This document shows positions 35,001 through 39,500 of a stretch of DNA of 39,500 nt, one piece after another. The notes under the pieces are model-generated. The model made no database searches. It worked only from the letters and a program-made list of their open reading frames with translations, and was not told where the DNA came from. The stretch is from NCBI GenBank assembly GCA_934317205.1, contig CAKREL010000009.1:1-39500 (forward strand), written 5' to 3'. Every line of letters starts with the position of its first letter. Position 1 is the stretch's first letter. This DNA comes from an uncultured Eubacterium sp. Lineage in GTDB: Bacteria; Bacillota; Clostridia; Lachnospirales; Lachnospiraceae. The translations under genes were made by a program, and so were the position numbers.

Positions 35001-35858
35001 TCAACTCCGCTTGGGATAAATAGTTGACTTCATAGTTTCCAGAAATTCATACGGTACAGAGATATTTCCTTTTCCAGTACCAAGATGAATATATGGCTTA
35101 TTAGTTCCGTGAAAATCAGAGCCACCAGAGAGCAGAAGATGATATCTTTTTGCAATATCGCGAAAATCTTTTTCATCGGAGCCAAGATTGCATGGATATA
35201 CAGCTTCAATACCGTTTAAACCTGTAGCTACAAGTTCTTCAATCATGGCAGTCAGCTCAGTACGTTTTATTTTATAAAGGCATGGATGTGCGAGGATGGC
35301 AAGTCCACCAGCCTGATGAATCAAAGTCACGGCCTCCATTGGTGAAATTTTATAACGGTCCACATAGCATTTACAGCCGTCGCCAATGTATTTGTCGAAA
35401 ACAGTTTTCATGTCTTTGACCTGACCGGAATTTACCAGATATCTTGCGATATGTGGACGTGCTACGACAGTGTCTGGATTCAGACGATACAGTTCTTCAG
35501 CAGTAATCTGAAATCCTTCTGTTTGAAGTTTTTCTACTATTTTTAGATTGCGGTTATCACGGTTATCACGGAATTTTGCCAGTTCTGTTTGAAGCGCAGT
35601 ATTTGTCGGATCAATAAAGAGTCCAACTACATGAATTTCAGTGTTATTGTATTCGGTGGAGAGCTCTACTCCGGAAATAACTTCAAGCCCATAGGATTCG
35701 CCAGCTGCCAGTGCTTCGGAAATACCGTCCACGGTATCGTGATCAGTCAGAGCAAAAGCGGAGAGACCGCACCGTTTTGATTCTGCAACAAGTTCTGTCG
35801 GAGTAAAGGTGCCGTCTGACGCAGTAGAGTGTACGTGTAAATCAATAGTTTTATCCAT
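35001..35858 (-). CDS. PHP-domain phosphoesterase (RNase AM/TrpH-like)
   Basis: 285-residue polymerase-and-histidinol-phosphatase domain protein. Metal-binding motifs: DLHVHSTASDGTF (H8, H10), ALTDHDT, GVELST, LAILAHPCLY and SGGSDFHG. Relatives such as E. coli YciV (TrpH, RNase AM) are 3',5'-nucleotide bisphosphatases or 5'-3' exonucleases acting on short RNA. From ATG at 35858 (MDKTIDLHVHS), with AAAGGA 10 nt upstream. The frame is open to 35927, but those residues are a Lys/Asn-rich stretch without family similarity. It converges with the HAD gene. Confidence 0.88.
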   Translation of the reverse strand: MDKTIDLHVHSTASDGTFTPTELVAESKRCGLSAFALTDHDTVDGISEALAAGESYGLEVISGVELSTEYNNTEIHVVGLFIDPTNTALQTELAKFRDNRDNRNLKIVEKLQTEGFQITAEELYRLNPDTVVARPHIARYLVNSGQVKDMKTVFDKYIGDGCKCYVDRYKISPMEAVTLIHQAGGLAILAHPCLYKIKRTELTAMIEELVATGLNGIEAVYPCNLGSDEKDFRDIAKRYHLLLSGGSDFHGTNKPYIHLGTGKGNISVPYEFLETMKSTIYPKRS

Positions 35859-35996
35859 AGAGGGATGTCCTTTCTTTTTATCTATTTTTGAAACATTGTT
35901 TTGAAAAATCTTTTTTGAAATATTCAAAGATATAGGTGAAAAATTATTTTAAAAGTAGTATAATCAAAAAGCTAAATCTATGCAAGATGGAATAAT

Positions 35997-36019
35997 GGGA
36001 ATGCTTATTCTGCGTTCAA
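35997..36019 (-). repeat. 23-nt inverted copy of the palindromic element's first arm
   Basis: Exact reverse complement of 33854-33876. The match ends sharply at both sides, and none of the element's other hairpins are here. It lies upstream of the infC promoter, downstream of a TATAAT at 35959-35964. Confidence 0.85.
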
Positions 36020-36047
36020 AATAAGTGAAAAAATATTAAAAAAATGA

Positions 36048-36076
36048 TTGACGTTGGAAAAAATATATGATATAGT
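36048..36076 (+). promoter_or_regulatory. Promoter of infC-rpmI-rplT
   Basis: TTGACG (36048-36053), 17-nt spacer, TATAGT (36071-36076). Confidence 0.8.
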
Positions 36077-36082
36077 ATCAGA

Positions 36083-36200
36083 GTTGTTGAAGACAAAGTA
36101 GAGTATCCACTCTCACCTCGGCGCAAATGAGCGACCGGTGGTTATTATTTCAAATACATTTGATTTGATTGTGGATAGTCTGCCTATCCACTTTTTTTAT
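36083..36200 (+). promoter_or_regulatory. L20-type autoregulatory leader of infC-rpmI-rplT
   Basis: About 120 nt of leader between promoter and ribosome binding site, ending in a perfect terminator (36171-36198). TATCCAC at about 36109-36115 repeats the terminator's 3' arm and can pair with its 5' arm (GTGGATA), giving an antiterminator. Firmicute operons of this order are known to carry an L20 leader in which free L20 promotes termination. Position and architecture fit; the exact L20-binding fold was not modelled. Confidence 0.75.
36171..36198 (+). terminator. Attenuator terminator upstream of infC
   Basis: GTGGATAG (36171-36178), loop TCTGC, CTATCCAC (36184-36191), then seven Ts. It ends 3 nt before the infC ribosome binding site. 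Confidence 0.93.
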
Positions 36201-36214
36201 GGAGGTGCAAAACC

Positions 36215-36721
36215 ATTAGCGATTTAATGATTAATGAACAGATCAGAGACAGAGAAGTTCGTGTAATTGGTGCAGATGGTACTCAGCTTGGTATCATGTC
36301 TGCAAGAGAAGCGTTCAAACTGGCGCAGGAAGCAGAGCTTGATTTAGTGAAAATCGCTCCGACAGCGAAACCGCCTGTTTGCAAGATTATTGATTACGGA
36401 AAGTACCGTTATGAAATGGCGCGCAAAGAGAAGGAAGCTCGCAAAAAGCAGAAAACTGTGGAGATCAAGGAAGTGCGTTTGTCACCGAATATTGAATCCA
36501 ATGATTTAAACACCAAAATAAACGCAGCCAGAAAGTTTATCACAAAAGGTGATAAGGTGAAAGTATCCCTGCGTTTCCGTGGACGTGAGATGGCTCATGT
36601 CCAGAACAGCAAACACATCTTGGATGATTTTGCTGAGGCGCTTTCTGAAATAGCGACAGTGGAGAAGGCACCGAAGATGGAAGGCCGCAGCATGACAATG
36701 GTGCTGGCCGAAAAACGCTAA
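36215..36721 (+). CDS. infC: Translation initiation factor IF-3, AUU start
   Basis: IF-3 binds the 30S subunit, checks codon-anticodon pairing at the start site and prevents early 50S joining. 168 residues with MINEQIRDREVRVIG, the IDYGKYRYE linker and the basic C-terminal domain (LSPNIESNDLNTKI, FRGREMAH). The only good Shine-Dalgarno, GGAGGTG (36201-36207), is 7 nt before an in-frame ATT at 36215 and 19 nt before the first ATG at 36227. The ATT start adds the conserved residues M-I-S-D-L. Use of AUU in infC is known from E. coli, where it allows IF-3 to repress its own translation. Confidence 0.92.
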   Translation: MSDLMINEQIRDREVRVIGADGTQLGIMSAREAFKLAQEAELDLVKIAPTAKPPVCKIIDYGKYRYEMARKEKEARKKQKTVEIKEVRLSPNIESNDLNTKINAARKFITKGDKVKVSLRFRGREMAHVQNSKHILDDFAEALSEIATVEKAPKMEGRSMTMVLAEKR

Positions 36722-36751
36722 TTAGACTATTTATCAAGGAGGAATTTCATT

Positions 36752-36949
36752 ATGCCAAAAATGAAAACCAGCAGAGCAGCAGCAAAACGTTTCAAAAAAA
36801 CAGGAACAGGACAGTTAAAAAGAAATAAAGCTTATAAGAGTCACATCTTAACAAAGAAAAGCGCTAAGAGAAAAAGAAATCTTAGAAAAGCAACTATCAC
36901 AGATGCTACTAATGTTAAGAACATGAAGAAAATCTTACCGTATCTGTAA
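36752..36949 (+). CDS. rpmI: 50S ribosomal protein L35
   Basis: 65-residue, very basic protein. [20 protein letters not shown] is the L35 N-terminus and [15 protein letters not shown] the conserved core. AAGGAGGA precedes the ATG. It sits between infC and rplT in the standard order. Confidence 0.97.
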   Translation: MPKMKTSRAAAKRFKKTGTGQLKRNKAYKSHILTKKSAKRKRNLRKATITDATNVKNMKKILPYL

Positions 36950-36975
36950 GATAGAAGATTAGGAGGATGACGTAA

Positions 36976-37332
36976 ATGGCAAGAGTAAAAGGCGGATTAA
37001 ACGCAAAAAAAAGACATAATAGAACATTAAAACTGGCTAAAGGTTACAGAGGAGCAAGATCTAAACAGTACAGAATTGCAAAACAGTCTGTAATGCGCGC
37101 TCTCACAAGTGCTTATGCAGGAAGAAAACAGAAAAAGAGACAGTTCAGACAGCTTTGGATTGCACGTATTAATGCTGCAGCAAGATTGAACGGTTTATCT
37201 TATAGCAAATTTATGTACGGCTTAAAACTGGCTGGTATCGAAATTAACAGAAAAATGTTAGCTGAAATGGCTGTAAATGATGCAGAAGGTTTTACAGCAT
37301 TAGTAGAGGCTGCAAAAGCTAAATTAGCTTAA
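36976..37332 (+). CDS. rplT: 50S ribosomal protein L20
   Basis: 118-residue basic protein with MARVKGG, the [15 protein letters not shown] helix and [18 protein letters not shown]. It binds 23S rRNA early in 50S assembly. In Firmicutes free L20 also represses this operon through the leader at 36083-36200. AGGAGG precedes the ATG. Length is the family norm. Confidence 0.97.
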   Translation: MARVKGGLNAKKRHNRTLKLAKGYRGARSKQYRIAKQSVMRALTSAYAGRKQKKRQFRQLWIARINAAARLNGLSYSKFMYGLKLAGIEINRKMLAEMAVNDAEGFTALVEAAKAKLA

Positions 37333-37370
37333 GTTTTATTCTAATATTCTTGAATAATTAGAGTATTACA

Positions 37371-37453
37371 GCTCACTTATCACATGTATTCAGGTAATAA
37401 TTATAGTCATATGAGAAATTATCTGAATGCATAGTGATGATGAGAGCATCTTT
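37371..37453 (+). terminator. Long imperfect hairpin after rplT, probable terminator
   Basis: GCTC (37371-37374) to GAGC (37444-37447) brackets a long interrupted stem that includes ATCAC/GTGAT and ATTCAG/CTGAAT pairings, followed by ATCTTTT. A shorter bulged hairpin (about 37341-37361) precedes it. Weak T tail, so efficiency is uncertain. Confidence 0.5.
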
Positions 37454-37486
37454 TGGAAAGTAAAAATTAAAAAATAGAAAAAAGTG

Positions 37487-37515
37487 TTGACAGCAAGTAA
37501 TACTTTTTGTATAAT
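37487..37515 (+). promoter_or_regulatory. Promoter of tRNA-Glu
   Basis: TTGACA (37487-37492), 17-nt spacer, TATAAT (37510-37515): perfect consensus, 12 nt before the tRNA. Confidence 0.92.
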
Positions 37516-37527
37516 ATCGATTGTTGT

Positions 37528-37599
37528 GGTTCGTTGGTCAAGCGGTTAAGACGTCGCCCTCTCACGGCGAAAACAGGGGTTCGATTCCCCTACGAACTG
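37528..37599 (+). tRNA. tRNA-Glu (anticodon CTC)
   Basis: 72-nt cloverleaf. Acceptor GGTTCGT pairs with ACGAACT (G1-U72 wobble), D arm GTC/GAC, anticodon stem TCGCC/GGCGA with loop CTCTCAC (anticodon CTC, reads GAG), variable loop AAAC, T arm AGGGG-TTCGATT-CCCCT, discriminator G. CCA is not encoded. It has its own promoter and terminator and stands alone. Confidence 0.95.
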
Positions 37600-37628
37600 C
37601 TCTGTTTTTTATAAAACAGCCCAACCCG

Positions 37629-37670
37629 AAAGATACTGCAAGCAGCATTTGCTGCTTGCAGTATCTTTTT
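37629..37670 (+). terminator. Terminator of tRNA-Glu
   Basis: A perfect 18-bp stem (37629-37646 with 37651-37668), loop ATTT, T run to 37670. The A-rich 5' side would also let it act on the minus strand, against the cotJC fragment. Confidence 0.93.
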
Positions 37671-37729
37671 AAAAATAATTACAACTGGTTCGATAATAGT
37701 ACAGTATTGATTTTAGATATTGTATTGTT

Positions 37730-38146
37730 TTAGCAGGATGCCTTTATATCAAAATCAGGGTTGAACGCATAGAAGTTCTTAGAATTCAACCGGTCGGTCA
37801 CGAGGCGGAGTCCTTCACCGAAACGTTGGAAATGGACAATCTCTCGTTCCCGCAGAAAACGTATGGGATCGCAGATTTCCGGATCTTTGACCAGACGAAG
37901 AATGTTGTCATAAGTGGTGCGTGCTTTCTGTTCTGCAGCCATATTTTCAAAAAGGTCTGTGATGGCATCACCTTTTGACTGGTACTCGCAGGCATTGTGC
38001 GGGATACCGCCGGCAGCCATTGGCCATAAACCGAGAGTATGATCCACGTAGTAGGTGTCAAAACCACTTTTCTGGATTTCTTCCGGTGTCAGATCCTGTG
38101 TTAACTGACGGACAATGGCACAGATCATTTCCATGTGCGCGAGTTC
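37730..38146 (-). pseudogene. cotJC: cotJC 3' portion, cut off by an inserted element
   Basis: Manganese-catalase-like spore coat protein CotJC, about 138 C-terminal residues. ELAHMEMICAIVRQLT carries an ExxH metal-ligand pair, and DHTLGLWPMAAGGIP, EQKARTTYDNILRL, REREIVHFQRFGE and the C-terminal FNPDFDIKAS are typical. Going upstream, similarity holds as far as E-L-A-H (codon 38144-38146), then the frame reads N, A and a stop at 38153-38155. The N-terminal part, roughly one third of a normal CotJC with the other metal ligands, is missing. An ATG at 38134 exists but has no sensible ribosome binding site. The missing 5' part should lie beyond the element past 39500. The gene may be rejoined if the element excises, so pseudogene is provisional. 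Confidence 0.85.
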
Positions 38147-38155
38147 ATTCGCTCA
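38141..38155. other. Putative attachment-site junction of the element in cotJC
   Basis: CotJC homology ends here, and element sequence with a stop codon and no coding similarity begins. The crossover core should lie within or beside these bases; the other junction is outside the window, so the core cannot be defined. Confidence 0.6.
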
Positions 38156-38232
38156 TACATGATGGAAGTGATTATTTTTGCATAAAAGTAGGAGATTACT
38201 GGCAGAAAAAGCCTTAATACAGTAAAATAATG

Positions 38233-38258
38233 CCTGCGCCCAAAGATCACAGGCGCAG
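38233..38258 (-). terminator. Hairpin overlapping the recombinase stop codon
   Basis: CCTGCGCC (38233-38240) pairs with GGCGCAGG (38251-38258). On the minus strand it spans the recombinase stop and is followed by a T-rich stretch (ATTATTTTA). Possible terminator without a clean T run. Confidence 0.55.
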
Positions 38259-39500
38259 GTAGATATCCAGTTCAAAGGGATTGGCAACGAATCGTCCGAT
38301 ACCAGGCTTGGATTCACTGGAATTGTGATATATGATTTTTTCAATGCAGGATTTGAGGAGTAAGTTCATTTCCGATGCTGAAATATCCGTATCTTCAAAT
38401 TTAGACAGGCAGTCAGAAAATCGGGAAACCCGTTCCTGGTAATCAACTTCCGGTGGCATGGTATCTTTTGCCCGCTGGATGGAAAGCTGCACTTCGCAGA
38501 TCTGTTCCTGCAGCTTGGCATTTCTGGAAGCATATTCTTCTTTGGTATAAATTCCATCTTCGTAAGCATCTTTCTGACGCAGATCCTTATCCTTTAATTT
38601 CACCAGATCCTGTTCCAGATTCCGGATGATATTCTCATGGATCCGGACAATATTCCCTTCATCATTCTGTAATTTAATTTCAAAATCATCCACCGTCTTT
38701 GATAATATTTCTTTTACACGTTCCACAAAAGCACTATATTGTACCGATTTGGTATGACAGATACGTTGATTTGGACAGATCATGCTTTCTGACCGGCGGG
38801 GAACTTTGCTCCGGTAGTTTGTAAATTGTTTGAATGTCATGGAGCGTCCACATCCGGCAGTTCCACAAAAGACCAGTCCGGCGAATGGATTTCTCAGTTC
38901 ATGACCGCGTTTTATTTTTGGAGATTTCCCACGGCGCTGTGCAATGGCGTCAAAGGTTCCCTGGTCGAGAATGGCAGGATGCTTGCCTGGCACCAGTATA
39001 TAGTCTGTTCCGCGGTTGGTAGGACGGGATTTTACAATCTGGCCATCCTGCATTGTTTTGATTGTTTTAAAATGATTCCAGCGTATCATTCCGATATAAA
39101 CCGGATTGGATAAAATATCACTGATGGCAGCAGGAGACCAGTGATCAGATTTTAATGGTTTGATTCCAAGAGAATCCAGATGCGCAGCTATCCGTGTGAA
39201 TCCATTTCCGGCAAGGTAGAGTTGCGCCATCATTCTGACAGCGTCAGCCTGCTCCGGAACGATTTCAAGCGTGTGTGCGGTATCTTTTCCACTGCCAGTT
39301 TTAATCTTGCGATATCCGTAAGGAGCGATGCTCCCGATGTAGTTTCCCTGTTTGACAGATGCCAGCCGCCCGCGGTTCAGAATCTTCTTGGTATATTCCA
39401 GATAATCATTTCCCCTGGTCAGTTCCATTTCAAAAAACTTTCGGTCGTACTCGTCAGAGAGGTCATAAGTTTTCGGTGGAGTAAGGACCAGAGTATTTGT
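38247..39500 (-). CDS. Large serine recombinase, C-terminal 417 residues (N-terminus outside window)
   Basis: The frame is open to the right edge: residues from TNTLVLTPPKTYDLSDEYD onward precede the first internal ATG (39428), so the true start is beyond 39500. Visible parts: the end of the catalytic-domain linker helix, the Recombinase domain (APYGYRKI, then PEQADAVRMMAQLYLAGNGFTRIAAHL, SDILSNPVYIGMIRW), and a zinc-ribbon domain (FCGTAGCGRSM ... MICPNQRICH). Then come a long coiled coil (about residues 270-365 of the visible part) and a C-terminal tail. The resolvase catalytic serine is not in view. Enzymes of this class integrate and excise prophages, ICEs and sporulation skin elements (SpoIVCA). 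Its 3' end lies about 100 nt from the cotJC junction, the usual position beside an attachment site. Confidence 0.93.
   Translation of the reverse strand, partial: TNTLVLTPPKTYDLSDEYDRKFFEMELTRGNDYLEYTKKILNRGRLASVKQGNYIGSIAPYGYRKIKTGSGKDTAHTLEIVPEQADAVRMMAQLYLAGNGFTRIAAHLDSLGIKPLKSDHWSPAAISDILSNPVYIGMIRWNHFKTIKTMQDGQIVKSRPTNRGTDYILVPGKHPAILDQGTFDAIAQRRGKSPKIKRGHELRNPFAGLVFCGTAGCGRSMTFKQFTNYRSKVPRRSESMICPNQRICHTKSVQYSAFVERVKEILSKTVDDFEIKLQNDEGNIVRIHENIIRNLEQDLVKLKDKDLRQKDAYEDGIYTKEEYASRNAKLQEQICEVQLSIQRAKDTMPPEVDYQERVSRFSDCLSKFEDTDISASEMNLLLKSCIEKIIYHNSSESKPGIGRFVANPFELDIYLRL

Noticed and set aside
37521..37733. Plus-strand open frame of 70 codons over the tRNA
   Set aside because: It reads through the tRNA-Glu gene and its terminator; composition and context say non-coding.
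37757..37767. Another TTGAACGCA occurrence
   Set aside because: It lies in the conserved coding sequence for the CotJC C-terminus (AFNPDF), so it is explained by the protein.
38826..39113. Two plus-strand open frames opposite the recombinase
   Set aside because: Shadows of the recombinase coding strand with no start signals.
1..39500. CRISPR array, rRNA, T-box or common metabolite riboswitches
   Set aside because: No regularly spaced direct repeats, no rRNA, and no T-box or recognisable riboswitch core was seen by eye in the intergenic regions.

Overview
The window is about 39.5 kb of low-to-moderate GC chromosome from a Gram-positive, spore-forming Firmicute. It most likely belongs to the Clostridia, family Lachnospiraceae. 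Reasons: PolC-type DNA polymerase III, Rex, FtsK/SpoIIIE, the pyrH-frr-uppS-cdsA-dxr-rseP-ispG-polC order, strong AGGAGG-type ribosome binding sites, consensus TTGACA-17-TATAAT promoters, an infC-rpmI-rplT operon behind a leader attenuator, and a spore-coat cotJC gene. Genus cannot be settled from the sequence alone.

Layout, left to right. 1-171: 3' end of isocitrate dehydrogenase. 320-3011: an ABC-F ATPase behind a perfect terminator hairpin, then rex. 3084-8033: nnr, alr, an orphan mazF, corC and yebC (NAD(P)H repair, D-alanine synthesis, RNA toxin, CBS protein, translation factor). 8154-14138: glgA, a TepA-like ClpP-fold protease, uppP and ftsK. 14221-18068: fhs and folD (one-carbon/folate) and a zinc-ribbon/TPR membrane protein. 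18127-21783: a divergent cell-wall module made of a MurE-like ligase, a D-aspartate-ligase-like ATP-grasp enzyme and an aspartate/glutamate racemase. 21811-32830: the pyrH-to-polC operon (UMP kinase, ribosome recycling, isoprenoid and phospholipid synthesis, site-2 protease, replication). 32925-36019: a reduced chorismate mutase/prephenate-dehydratase-like protein, a cloverleaf-like palindromic element, a HAD phosphatase, and a convergent PHP phosphoesterase. 36048-37332: infC-rpmI-rplT with leader. 37487-37670: a tRNA-Glu with its own promoter and terminator. 37730-39500: the 3' part of cotJC, abruptly joined to a large serine recombinase that runs off the window.

The points most worth a second look are these. 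(1) cotJC is split by a recombinase-bearing element, in the manner of the sigK skin elements. (2) The MurE/ATP-grasp/racemase set has the composition expected for an L-Lys-D-Asp peptidoglycan branch. (3) A 120-nt element at 33854-33976 folds into an outer stem enclosing three hairpins, and its first 23 nt recur in perfect inverted orientation upstream of infC. (4) Two small families of repeated 5'-leader elements are present, upstream of nnr/pyrH and of dxr/HAD. (5) infC appears to start at AUU. No CRISPR array is visible. No gene-free stretch exceeds about 300 bases; the longest are the infC leader (35859-36214) and the palindromic region (33789-34033), both described below.
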